Below are positions 61,601 through 64,000 of a stretch of DNA of 64,000 bases, in pieces. The notes beneath the pieces are model-generated. The model was not told the origin of the DNA. It did not search any database and saw only the letters and a list, made by a program, of their open reading frames with translations. This DNA comes from Sipunculus nudus (Eukaryota; Annelida; Sipuncula; Golfingiida; Sipunculidae): positions 49,762,079 to 49,826,078 of the forward strand of contig CM049309.1 in assembly GCA_026874595.1 (NCBI GenBank), written 5' to 3'. Within the stretch, counting starts at the first letter, position 1. Each line of letters starts with the position of its first letter. Position numbers and translations under genes: made by a program.

Positions 61601-62007
61601 ACAGCCAGTAATTTGTGCGTCTGATCAGACACTTGGACAACCAGAACCAAGCATCCCAAAGAGATTTTGAGTGTAGCAGGCACTATCCATATATTCCTAT
61701 GTGTGCCAACCCTGGTGAACATACCTGATATATGTACACCCTGATATTGGAAGCAGTGCTTAAGTGGAATGGGGTACAGAATGAATGTATCCTGACCATT
61801 GAATTATAAAAAAAGTGTAAACTGACCTGTACAGGAGGTTTGTTTGGACCTTGTCCCTTGTCTCCTGGGCCTATGTTCAGATTTTTCTTGCTGGAGGATG
61901 AGAGATTTGTGCGAGAACCCACTCCATACCTAGTCTGTCTGATGCGAGTCTGGCTGTCCACTGTAGAAGCTGGCATACCTCGTTTGGAGGCTGCAACACT
62001 GCGACCA
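13125..62007 (-). CDS. DNAI4: Dynein axonemal intermediate chain 4 (DNAI4/WDR78), 24 visible coding exons
   Basis: The span covers about 860 codons once introns are removed; vertebrate DNAI4 is about 850 residues, so the gene is nearly complete. The N-terminal half (visible residues 1-440) is low-complexity and acidic, with family-typical stretches such as VFDDNDRDVTP and VGNDRYMERGMVTFNEPP. The C-terminal half (about 440-840) is a WD40 propeller, with GDWSIRLW and VEVWDL ending blades and the dynein-IC phrase DVSWSPKSSTVFA. All 23 internal junctions have AG acceptors and GT donors, and phases match throughout. DNAI4 is an intermediate chain linked to inner-arm dynein assembly in motile cilia and flagella. 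The start codon is unresolved: the first visible exon begins in phase 2, so either an upstream exon exists or the internal ATG near residue 11 is used. Introns hold most of the repeats and one antisense nested ORF. Confidence 0.92.
13284..13540. mobile_element. 257-bp MITE, 14-bp perfect TIRs (copy 1)
   Basis: Left TIR TGGTTCTCAGGCAC (13284-13297) is exactly inverted at 13527-13540. A related copy lies at 62213-62530. The interior has no ORF. It lies in the last DNAI4 intron. Confidence 0.8.
13920..14795 (+). mobile_element. Tandem-core element, family B, with (GGAC)n tail
   Basis: Three units of about 302 bp (anchors near 13975, 14277 and 14577) each contain AGGTCAAGGTCACCCATCTT and CACCAAATGGTTCCTGA-like text. 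The third unit runs into a GGACGGACGGAC tail (14727-14750) and a terminal block with GGGCTGAGGGC. This core-plus-tail layout resembles bivalve pearl/CvA elements. Confidence 0.65.
15440..15500. repeat. Fragment related to the 53821-54350 element
   Basis: TTGCCTGTCCAAGACAGGCA followed by GAAAGGCGTTATT parallels the right end of the element at 53821-54350 (CCTGTCTGAGACAGGCACAA, AGGCGTTATT). The matching left end was not found. Confidence 0.45.
15608..15685 (-). CDS. DNAI4: DNAI4 exon 23 (last WD40 blade)
   Basis: 26 codons, phase 0; CVLVGDNEGQVSVYQLR, closing blade. Donor GTAAGT. Confidence 0.95.
16195..17250 (+). mobile_element. Tandem-core element, family C, 3'-truncated
   Basis: Head AACTAGAATATGGGTAGCC and TATCC match the heads at 44357 and 57658. 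About 280-bp units follow, each with two GGTGGCGCCACC-type palindromes. It ends near GCAGCAGTTCACATGTGACC without the terminal GTATCC hairpin of the other copies. The open frame at 16352-16714 is repeat sequence. Confidence 0.65.
17357..17378. repeat. Perfect 22-bp palindrome
   Basis: The core GTGTCTAGACGTCTAGACAC (17358-17377) equals its own reverse complement and extends one base each side. Partial copies (TCTAGAC) flank it from 17338 to 17391. Confidence 0.9.
17700..18185 (+). mobile_element. Short repeat element with GGTGGCGCCACC and GGACGGCGG tail
   Basis: Starts near ATGTAGGTGGCGCCACC and ends with a GGACGGCGGGCGGCGGA tail and GCTCACAGGTTCGCTAAAAA. Single unit. Similar terminal logic to family A but different body. 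Confidence 0.5.
18227..18302 (-). CDS. DNAI4: DNAI4 exon 22 (WD40)
   Basis: 76 bp; LDPIIVNNPMPGIRLSAVTF. Phase 2 in, phase 0 out, donor GTAAGT. Confidence 0.95.
18382..20562 (+). mobile_element. Family A element, about 157-bp tandem core with IR3 palindromes
   Basis: Head CAAGTGGCCCATGGGCCATG and ACGCTCAGCT; about 13 tandem units of about 157 bp; tail GGACGGAAGG; terminal hairpin TAGCTCAG...CTGAGCTA (20528-20558). Each unit carries a palindromic AGGTCA-nnn-TGACCT or a near copy, then AATTTCAGGTTTCC and GATTCTAGGCC. The ~160-bp core plus GGAC-type tail matches the published description of bivalve pearl/CvA elements; hairpin-ended elements of this sort have been linked to Helitron-like transposons. 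It lies within a DNAI4 intron. Confidence 0.75.
20563..21065 (-). other. DNAI4: DNAI4 intron remainder, nothing recognised
   Basis: AT-rich intron DNA between the family A element and exon 21, with no repeat or ORF of note. Confidence 0.5.
21066..21163 (-). CDS. DNAI4: DNAI4 exon 21 (WD40)
   Basis: 98 bp; KAVHDVSWSPKSSTVFA and GAVEVWDLSQS, the best-conserved dynein intermediate-chain blade. Donor GTAAGT. Confidence 0.97.
21164..23225 (-). other. DNAI4: DNAI4 intron with short dispersed duplications and (ATT)n
   Basis: A block of about 60 bp starting CATGCATTGAACTGCATGCC occurs near 21975 and 22884. A second phrase, TCTCGTTAAGACTAGTT, occurs near 21909 and 23181. An (ATT)n-like tract lies at about 22763-22805. 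No gene is supported. Confidence 0.6.
23226..23354 (-). CDS. DNAI4: DNAI4 exon 20 (WD40)
   Basis: 43 codons, phase 0; GPVYRIQWSPFLPDAFLSC then GDWSIRLW, a complete WD40 repeat. Donor GTAAGT. Confidence 0.97.
23761..23848 (-). CDS. DNAI4: DNAI4 exon 19 (WD40)
   Basis: 88 bp; YLAGSEEGYIHKCS and DTYEGHT, with the Gly-His that opens the next WD repeat. Donor GTGAGT. Confidence 0.97.
23900..24270. repeat. Degenerate copy of the 24383-24880 element
   Basis: Shares GTTATGG, GTAAACACA and ACAGGAGTAAGCAAACA with the neighbouring element in the same order, but the ends are eroded. It contains the CTCF-like motif at 24163. Confidence 0.45.
24163..24175 (+). promoter_or_regulatory. CTCF-like motif CCACCAGATGGCG
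   Basis: Fits CCASYAGRKGGCR. Same orientation as the site at 8598. It sits in intronic repeat DNA. Binding is inferred only. Confidence 0.3.
24383..24880. mobile_element. About 500-bp MITE-like element
   Basis: Left end CTTAAAGGGACATAATC is inverted with a few mismatches at the right end (GATTGGGCCCCTTTAAG, 24864-24880). No transposase frame. No clear target duplication. Confidence 0.5.
25212..25569. repeat. Intronic duplication, copy 1 (about 360 bp)
   Basis: Near-identical to 28217-28575 in the same orientation, from TATATTTCTTATTCCTACC to AAAAGTACT. The two copies lie in different DNAI4 introns and flank exons 17 and 18. Confidence 0.85.
25804..25936 (-). CDS. DNAI4: DNAI4 exon 18 (WD40)
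   Basis: 133 bp; starts DLMKLKRL and continues to GGLCFDFSSKDTN, the dynein-IC pattern before a blade. Donor GTAAGT. Confidence 0.97.
25937..27872 (-). other. DNAI4: DNAI4 intron, mostly unique
   Basis: AT-rich. A fragment near 27462-27780 (CAGATTCAGGAATTG ... CCCCCTGGACCTGCCACTG) resembles a common degraded interspersed repeat also seen near 11163-11230 and 50985. Nothing else recognised. Confidence 0.45.
27873..28027 (-). CDS. DNAI4: DNAI4 exon 17 (WD40)
   Basis: 155 bp; KHAGPVWQLKW and ISTDGRVTQWSIRKG are diagnostic of DNAI4. Ends phase 1 before GTAATG. Confidence 0.97.
28217..28575. repeat. Intronic duplication, copy 2 (about 360 bp)
   Basis: Partner of 25212-25569; a few percent substitutions and no large indels by eye. 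Confidence 0.85.
29335..29385 (-). CDS. DNAI4: DNAI4 exon 16 (51 bp)
   Basis: Small exon between two WD40 exons, encoding SLKLMDTNNLLDDG. Acceptor AACTAG and donor GTAGGT; both phases (2 in, 2 out) match neighbours. Loop region of the propeller, less conserved. Confidence 0.85.
29500..29800. repeat. 15-bp minisatellite (TCTGCAGAACCCAAG), degenerate
   Basis: About 20 variants of a 15-bp unit starting 115 bp upstream of exon 16 in transcript sense. Being a multiple of three it leaves open frames on both strands (29416-29750), which I do not call as genes. Scattered single units recur near 30262-30320. Confidence 0.85.
29801..32771 (-). other. DNAI4: DNAI4 intron, no gene recognised
   Basis: Long AT-rich intron portion with poly-A/T runs only. 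Short frames at 32029-32265 and 32332-32523 have no supporting motif. Confidence 0.5.
32772..32845 (-). CDS. DNAI4: DNAI4 exon 15 (WD40)
   Basis: 74 bp; VGLYDGSVAIYNVRS then EPILDS, a blade-closing strand. Ends phase 2 before GTAAGT. Confidence 0.95.
33480..33745. repeat. G12 tract and three-copy 80-88-bp tandem
   Basis: A run of 12 G (33480-33491) is followed by three diverged units, each starting GGTGGCCTC (about 33501, 33588 and 33668) and containing AAGTTTAACTTTG. Confidence 0.75.
34732..34740 (+). promoter_or_regulatory. TATA-like box upstream of the nested ORF
   Basis: TATATAAAG about 240 bases before the ATG at 34979, in plus orientation. It could drive the nested ORF but may be chance in AT-rich DNA. 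Confidence 0.3.
34979..37432 (+). CDS. ORF1/gag-like zinc-knuckle protein with 27-residue tandem repeats, intronless, nested antisense in DNAI4
   Basis: An intact 817-codon ORF. Residues about 1-170 form a non-repetitive N-terminal region like the nucleic-acid-binding part of non-LTR retrotransposon ORF1 proteins. Three zinc knuckles follow: CX2CX4HX4C at 175-188 and 194-207, then CX2CX3HX6C at 214-228 (CANCKGDHASAYKGC). After a Ser/Thr-rich linker, about 14 copies of a 27-residue basic unit (KKWTKSIAVGTDRINKKEKE then TETTHLA) occupy roughly residues 320-690. A unique C-terminal region of about 110 residues, predicted mostly helical by eye, ends the protein. The knuckle set is typical of Jockey/I-like ORF1 and would bind RNA or single-stranded DNA. 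No reverse transcriptase or endonuclease frame is present nearby, no poly(A)-tail end or target duplication is seen, and the frame is undamaged, so this may be a domesticated ORF1 or the young remnant of an element. Host transcription runs the opposite way. Confidence 0.75.
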   Translation: MMNQTGLLVSGIPMTVLNNRSQLYKLLRGTFPDVKFDAVAKNKGKLYVHPTQKQHVSRVSEISEWHKTTEFTEVFDVKPTTHRQRKPLKKEFPVIAKRIPSDVSDEEILQHLKEHYADVTHVICLHKEADTRPTHLFKIIFSNAISAHRALLNGITLANKHYKTERCKSIEVPFCSRCCECGHLSTECVNDQKCYRCGEIQHSTKSCTAPTRRCANCKGDHASAYKGCAAYKNPHSHVLQSAETKQQSSTTTQPSKVTCMDSKSTDDTHRLVSAPEVPDIQSSKGMNKISVETPTVCKETTTRVQMDRTTVLPASDITNALTKSLAVGTDRIKIKGKNTETTPGKKWTKSIRVETDRIKKKKKETETTHFAKKWTKSIAVGTDRINKKEKETETTHLAKKWTKSIAVGPDRINKKEKVTETTHLAKKATKSIAIGPDRINQKEKEIETTHFAKKWTKSIAVGMDRINKKEKEIETTHLAKKWTKSIAVGTDRIDKKEKETETTHLAKKWTKSIAVGPDRIYQKEKETETTHLARKWTKSIAVETNRINKKEKETETTHLARKWTKSIAVETNRINKKEKETETTHLAKKWTKSIAVGPDRIKKKEKETETTHLAKKWTKSIAVGPDRINKKEKETETTHLAKKWTKSIAIETDTINKKEKGTETTTEVKNLIKSIAVGTERVMTHDRNTETTTETVRSVDTETDYMQIPVKTHFAEDSQFDERAMAVNFMLMTTVLCHISKPRDHETHKNILKDLFTVYRHELGTELSEETFNIMVRHYKTPLIKFLKDKTCDDDGIEWSISKVKEAIHSVVEQIAQ
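35938..37068 (+). repeat. 81-bp in-frame tandem repeat inside the nested ORF
   Basis: About 14 units of exactly 27 codons without frame breaks. The Ile of KSIAV is written ATT, ATA or ATC in different units, and Ala-Lys versus Ala-Arg and Leu versus Phe alternate at unit ends. First and last units are the most divergent, as in arrays growing from the middle. Confidence 0.9.
37760..39100. repeat. 67-bp minisatellite, about 20 copies, higher-order period 603 bp
   Basis: The unit contains GAAGCTACTGACTTGTGTGT and GATTCTGATGTGATTCAT. A variant pair (CTCCTGACTCATG with GGAATTTAAG) recurs 603 bp apart (37768 and 38371), which is nine units, so the array grew by block duplication. 67 is not a multiple of three and no long frame exists. 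It begins about 330 bp after the nested ORF stop. Confidence 0.9.
39101..40003 (-). other. DNAI4: DNAI4 intron remainder
   Basis: AT-rich. The first AATAAA on the plus strand after the nested ORF and minisatellite is near 39565, so a transcript of that ORF could extend through the minisatellite. Confidence 0.4.
40004..40081 (-). CDS. DNAI4: DNAI4 exon 14 (WD40)
   Basis: 26 codons, phase 0; HPERVYVCAEGATALDFST, next propeller blade. Its downstream intron (32846-40003) hosts the antisense ORF1-like gene. Confidence 0.95.
40440..40650. repeat. (GA)n-rich microsatellite tracts
   Basis: Interrupted GA runs at about 40449-40484, 40520-40580 and 40605-40650. The phrase GAAACTGGCTCTACA... is duplicated around the first tract. 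Confidence 0.85.
41583..41833 (-). mobile_element. tRNA-derived SINE
   Basis: Read on the minus strand: a tRNA-like head with an A-box-like segment (AGCTGAGCGGTAAAACGC) and a B box GGTTCGATCCC, then a central core with GGTTTTCTCCGGGTCCTCCG, then an AATAAATAAAG-rich 3' end. These are the parts of a Pol III SINE. The 66-codon frame across it is an artefact. The target-site duplication was not resolved. Confidence 0.85.
41960..42475 (+). mobile_element. Repeat element with three units of about 139 bp
   Basis: TGACCTCATTAAATATGCATG-like blocks recur near 41992, 42130 and 42270 with GTGAGATA and AAATCCATC in each. It ends with GGACAGATGAACAGACCGAC, a degenerate GGAC-type tail. Similar in design to families A-C. 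Confidence 0.55.
42935..43021 (-). CDS. DNAI4: DNAI4 exon 13 (WD40)
   Basis: 29 codons, phase 0; DLLAVGYGQFEF and GGLVCCWSLKNPE close a propeller blade. Donor GTTAGT. Confidence 0.96.
43632..43792 (-). CDS. DNAI4: DNAI4 exon 12 (WD40 start)
   Basis: 161 bp, 54 codons with the carried base; ends LTKGRNVSCMAWNKLNL, the first WD40 strand pair (CMAWN). Donor GTGAGT. Confidence 0.96.
44352..46178 (+). mobile_element. Family C element with 280-bp tandem core and inverted TGTATCCGCC ends
   Basis: Head AAACTAGAATACGGGTAGTC; inverted end pair TTGTATCCGCC (44388-44398) and GGCGGATACAA (46163-46173). The core repeats at exactly 280 bp (44861, 45141, 45421 and 45701). Each unit has two GGTGGCGCCACC-type palindromes. 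The tail has CGCACAAACGGACGC and then a hairpin GTATCCGCAAAAC/GTTTTGGCGGATAC (46143-46172). The open frames inside are repeat artefacts. Lies in a DNAI4 intron. Confidence 0.75.
46244..46346 (-). CDS. DNAI4: DNAI4 exon 11
   Basis: 103 bp, SEKLVHDLFLMERVVNMNTY onwards, conserved segment just before the propeller. Donor GTAAGC. Confidence 0.96.
46938..47053 (-). CDS. DNAI4: DNAI4 exon 10
   Basis: 116 bp, 39 codons with the carried base; Ser/Ala-rich, ending EPDEAISQELLN. Donor GTAAGT. Confidence 0.93.
47929..48081 (-). CDS. DNAI4: DNAI4 exon 9
   Basis: 153 bp, low-complexity charged linker (EGEGGSDSRPVSATTGEKKD). The donor AAG|GTCTGG is the phase-1 site that joins to exon 10; it is a moderate match. 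Confidence 0.85.
48240..48570. repeat. Degenerate TTTAAGAC-rich interspersed repeat
   Basis: GGGTTCCTGCACCTCTTAGC followed by repeated AATTTAAGACATTTTTAAGAC phrases and, at the right, TTTAAGGCCTTTTCAAG. The right end inverts the internal motif. Typical of an old short DNA element. Confidence 0.45.
49058..49130 (-). CDS. DNAI4: DNAI4 exon 8
   Basis: 24 codons plus one base, including MATNWDMYDTF, a family-conserved WD-like phrase. Donor GTAAAT. Confidence 0.95.
49978..50085 (-). CDS. DNAI4: DNAI4 exon 7
   Basis: 36 codons, phase 0 both ends, LTKNRVGNDRYMERGMVTFN onwards, the most conserved part of the DNAI4 N-terminal half. Acceptor TTTTAG, donor GTGAGT. Confidence 0.96.
50985..51150. repeat. 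Degraded interspersed repeat with G14 tract
   Basis: CAGGAGCCGATCCAAGATTT-type sequence with repeated GGGGTCC/GGACC phrases; a run of 14 G lies at 51066-51079. Confidence 0.45.
51652..51765 (-). CDS. DNAI4: DNAI4 exon 6 (donor uncertain)
   Basis: 38 codons starting KVQRKAEQRREEAEEG. The next exon must be entered in phase 0. The only early in-phase donor is AGA|GTACTA, which is weak; a stronger-looking G|GTAACA 15 codons in is out of phase. The exon end is therefore the least certain junction of the gene. Confidence 0.75.
52359..52540 (-). CDS. DNAI4: DNAI4 exon 5
   Basis: 182 bp; with the carried G it gives 61 codons. Acidic and coiled, including EELTESDLEKIIDIELTETE and TIWLLDLPGVCV, typical of the family. 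Donor GTAAGA. Confidence 0.95.
53615..53709 (-). CDS. DNAI4: DNAI4 exon 4
   Basis: 95 bp, completes the split Arg codon; encodes SVFSASQSAQS and ends MPDYGWG plus one base. Donor GTATGG, acceptor TTTCAG. Confidence 0.93.
53821..54350. mobile_element. 530-bp hAT-like MITE with 5-bp target duplication
   Basis: TIRs CAGGGCTCAAAATA at 53821-53834 and its exact inverse at 54337-54350. CTATT flanks both sides (53816-53820 and 54351-54355). The right subterminal region has the hairpin CCTGTCTGAGACAGG. CAGGG-type ends are seen in hAT elements; a 5-bp duplication is less usual than 8 bp. It lies between DNAI4 exons 3 and 4. Confidence 0.85.
54597..54676 (-). CDS. DNAI4: DNAI4 exon 3
   Basis: 80 bp, starts phase 0 with PTDLMSQASIYQTG and ends with two bases of a split Arg codon before donor GTATGT. 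Confidence 0.95.
55333..55443 (-). CDS. DNAI4: DNAI4 exon 2
   Basis: 37 codons, phase 0 both ends, acceptor CTGCAG and donor GTAAGT. Starts VFDDNDRDVTPLPL, the conserved N-terminal DNAI4 block. Confidence 0.95.
55685..56040. repeat. Repeat element with duplicated GTCCCCTGAAG block and (GACA)n
   Basis: ATTATCCCCTGAAGCTGTC at 55688 and a similar TTGTCCCCTGAAGATGTC at 55741. A (GACA)n stretch lies at about 55950-55988. The right end GTGGGGGACAATTAATAATA inverts the left ATTATCCCC partially. Confidence 0.5.
56041..57476 (-). other. DNAI4: DNAI4 intron, no gene recognised
   Basis: AT-rich with a short (AT)n tract near 56977-56998 and a TTCCCAG-repeated stretch at 57143-57256. No ORF of note. Confidence 0.45.
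57477..61290 (+). mobile_element. Long family A element with 337-bp tandem core and nested family C copy
   Basis: Head CAAGTGACCCATGGGTCATG and ACGCTCAGCTGA; a family C copy is inserted at 57658-58562. About eight units of about 337 bp follow (GGTGGCGCC anchors at 59588, 59926, 60262, 60599 and 60935). The tail is GGACAGACGGACGGACAG (61207-61235) and the hairpin TAGCTCAGC...GCTGAGCTA (61253-61284). Several 60-90-codon frames inside are repeat artefacts on both strands. Confidence 0.75.
57658..58562 (+). mobile_element. Family C element nested in a family A element
   Basis: Head AACTAGAATATGGGTAGCC and TGTATCCGCCAAAA (57689-57703); tail CATAGTATCTGCAAAAC and GTTTTGGAGGATACAA. It is a shorter copy of the element at 44352-46178, with about two core units. 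Confidence 0.75.
61291..61826 (-). other. DNAI4: DNAI4 intron 1 remainder
   Basis: No repeat or ORF of note between the family A element and exon 1. Confidence 0.4.
61827..62007 (-). CDS. DNAI4: DNAI4 exon 1 (first visible)
   Basis: Visible residues 1-60, ending GQGPNKPPVQ before donor GTCAGT. The upstream acceptor CAG (62010-62008) is plausible and would make the exon start in phase 2. An in-frame ATG at residue 11 could be the start instead. Ser/Lys-rich, basic. Confidence 0.75.
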
Positions 62008-62212
62008 CTGTTTACGTAACAAAGGTAAACAACCAATAAAAATACACAATGGTAAATATGGATGAACTCACTCCTGATGGTACAACTGAAAGTATTCATC
62101 TACCATACTGGAAAATGAATTGATTTCAGCATGAAAGATATTTAAACTGTTCTTAAACACAGATCATTACTGCAGATCATTTCATTAAGTTGCTAAAATA
62201 TGCAAATAAAAA
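62008..62212 (-). other. DNAI4: Upstream of the first visible DNAI4 exon
   Basis: Intron or 5' flank; no start exon or promoter motif recognised. Confidence 0.4.
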
Positions 62213-62530
62213 TGGTTTCTCAGGCACTTATTTTCAGAAAACAGTGTGGTCGGCCATGTTTTTTACCTTTTTATTTTAAAATTTCATAAAAATTTCATAT
62301 GATCAGGCATCTTCAGGGGATGATAATGACAAAATTGTTTTTTCTAAACAGGTAAAAGAACAACATAACAAAAGGAAGTTTTGTCAAAGTTTAATTATTA
62401 TATTCTCTTGAAAAAAAATGTCTGGGTGGTTGGAGCCCAATATCGGTAATTTTCAACTGAAAATCAAAGTAACAATTTTTTATGGGAGAGGAGAAGCGTC
62501 AAAATAGATCCCCTCAGTGTCTCAGAAACA
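62213..62530. mobile_element. MITE related to 13284-13540 (copy 2)
   Basis: Left TIR TGGTTTCTCAGGCAC and right GTGTCTCAGAAACA. The interior shares TTTCATATGATCA, AACAGGTAAAAG and ACATAACAAA with copy 1 in the same order; the right third carries extra sequence. Confidence 0.7.
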
Positions 62531-62769
62531 AACCTCTTTTGGCACTAGCCTTATACATTTTCGTCTTGATGCTAGTTACATTTAGATTATTTAATCTAAA
62601 TCAGTAGCATTTATGTTATCCAGTTTTATGTACACTGATGTCCACTTTACCAATACACAGGATTTGATATATGGCATAGAGGTATATACTTCAGTCTTTG
62701 TCTTTTTAAATGGACTAAGACCCTAATGAAAGTCAATAAAACTGGCTGCCAACAACATAAATTTGTGAT

Positions 62770-63300
62770 TCACTAGGGACCAATGGGTTTCAAGGCTCAG
62801 CTGAATTTGTCTTTGAGGATATGAGCTCTTTCAAAATATGGACCTGTCTACCCAAACTGGAGATATCATCCAAAAACTTATTTGTCAATGGATGGGCCCT
62901 GTGATCTTGACCTTGTGACCCCAAAATCGATAAGTTTCTTCCACTATTGACAAGTGAGCAATATCTAGAAGATAAAAGGTTTGAAATGAAAAGTTAGGCT
63001 TAAGTACATTCACAATCTTCATAAAAAAAGTGGGTCCTGTGACCTTGACCTTTGACCTCATAACCCCAGAATCTATAGAGTTCTTGCGTTAGAGGTGGGC
63101 CATATATATGTCAAGTTTGAAATCCATATGTCAATCCAAACTGGAGTTATTACCAGAAAACAAATTTGATAGACATACAGAAAGACAAACAAACTGATGG
63201 ACAGAGATATTAATATTCTCAGGGCATACATGTGCTTAATCAGGCAGGTCCTGCTAAACACACAAGGTTTCACGACACAGATAAAACCACAGATGCAAAT
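62770..63300 (+). mobile_element. Repeat element with clustered TGACCT half-sites
   Basis: Two diverged units carry GGGTCCTGTGACCTTGACC-like text (62884 and 63031). The tail has GACATACAGAAAGACAAAC and GATGGACAG. It contains TGACCTTGACCTTTGACCT at 63040-63058. Confidence 0.5.
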
Positions 63301-63319
63301 CTAATAGTATCAATACAAT

Positions 63320-63897
63320 CGGGCATTCTCAAAATAAAAGAAAAAAATGCATAAAAATTAGAAAAAAATGCAGATGGCATTACTAGTCTTCAGGAACTTA
63401 AGAAACCAATCATAATCAATATAAACAAACCAGGTGTCATGACACTGGATGAAACTACAGCTGAAAAACTGACATAATTGCTGTCATTTACCGGTCTCAA
63501 AACAGAAAAAAAAATTGTAAAACTGAGAAAAATACAGGTGGTAGCGACAGTTTTGGGGAACTGACAAAACTAATCATGGTAAATATCCAAGGCAGGATCA
63601 TGGCAATCAATTCACTGATTATCAAGATACTGGAGGTTTTGTATCAAATTTTTAATTATTATGGGGGGGGGGGGGTACTTACGTGCCCCATAGCTCAGAG
63701 AATATAGGTCACAGTGACCTAATTTCCAATTTCCAAGGAGATTTTTTATTGACCTCTCTGCATGTCTACTTAAAAGTTTCTAGGGCCAGTGGTTATAATT
63801 TGTGCCTTGCTAACAGATGACAGATGGCTGGCTGGCTGGACGGCGGACAAAGCACCATTCCTATACCTCGGTTGACTTTCAGTCAGGTGAGCTAAAA
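63320..63897 (+). mobile_element. 5'-truncated family A element
   Basis: Core units with CAGGTGG, a G13 tract (63663-63675) where other copies have GGGGGGTACTTT, a perfect AGGTCA-CAG-TGACCT (63706-63720), a GGACGGCGGAC tail and a degenerate terminal hairpin (TGACTTTCAGTCA core) before GAGCTAAAAAA. Confidence 0.6.
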
Positions 63898-64000
63898 AAT
63901 CATCATTTACAACTATATACACAAAAGATCTCTTGCTTGAATCTCAGCAAAGATAAATAATGACTAACCCCAAGACCTGACTTGTGTTAGAGTATTACTG

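Noticed and set aside
63975-64000. Possible upstream DNAI4 exon ending at GG|GTTAGT on the minus strand
   Set aside because: The phase would fit exon 1, but an in-frame stop lies a few codons upstream and no clear acceptor or start codon is present.

Overview
The window is AT-rich, intron-rich animal nuclear DNA. It is dominated by one long minus-strand gene whose 24 recognisable coding exons run from 62007 down to 13125. Conceptual splicing gives about 860 codons with all exon phases compatible. The product is the axonemal dynein intermediate chain DNAI4 (WDR78), so the organism has motile cilia or flagella. The repeats suggest a bivalve mollusc: several families combine a tandem core with a (GGAC)n-type tail, as described for bivalve pearl/CvA elements. 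This assignment comes from sequence style, not from a search.

Layout. 1-800: last exon and 3'UTR of a plus-strand gene ending in a PPxY-rich tail, convergent with DNAI4. 1590-4312: two abutting minisatellites (77 bp and about 87 bp). 4340-7900: an inverted-repeat element of AT-rich sub-repeats and (AT)n/(GA)n tracts, holding an orphan minus-strand terminal coding exon. 7900-13124: intergenic DNA with a second large inverted-repeat element, a tandem-core element and the DNAI4 3'UTR. 13125-62007: DNAI4, whose introns hold most of the repeats. 62008-64000: first intron or upstream DNA; no convincing start exon was found.

The most distinctive item is an intact 817-codon single-exon ORF (34979-37432, plus strand) nested antisense in a 7.2-kb DNAI4 intron. 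It has three CCHC-type zinc knuckles like ORF1 (gag-like) proteins of non-LTR retrotransposons, then about 14 in-frame 27-residue repeats, then a non-repetitive C-terminal region. No reverse transcriptase ORF accompanies it. A 67-bp minisatellite with 603-bp higher-order periodicity lies just downstream.

The tandem-core elements carry two recurrent motifs. Nine perfect AGGTCA-nnn-TGACCT palindromes (the oestrogen-response-element layout) lie mainly in the 157-bp core array at 18.4-20.6 kb. Seventeen perfect GGTGGCGCCACC palindromes are shared among otherwise different families. Two families end in terminal hairpins of a kind known from Helitron-like elements. Several smaller MITE-like elements, a tRNA-derived SINE and two CTCF-like motifs complete the inventory. 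Nothing here was tested by database search; names rest on recognition of motifs and splice logic.
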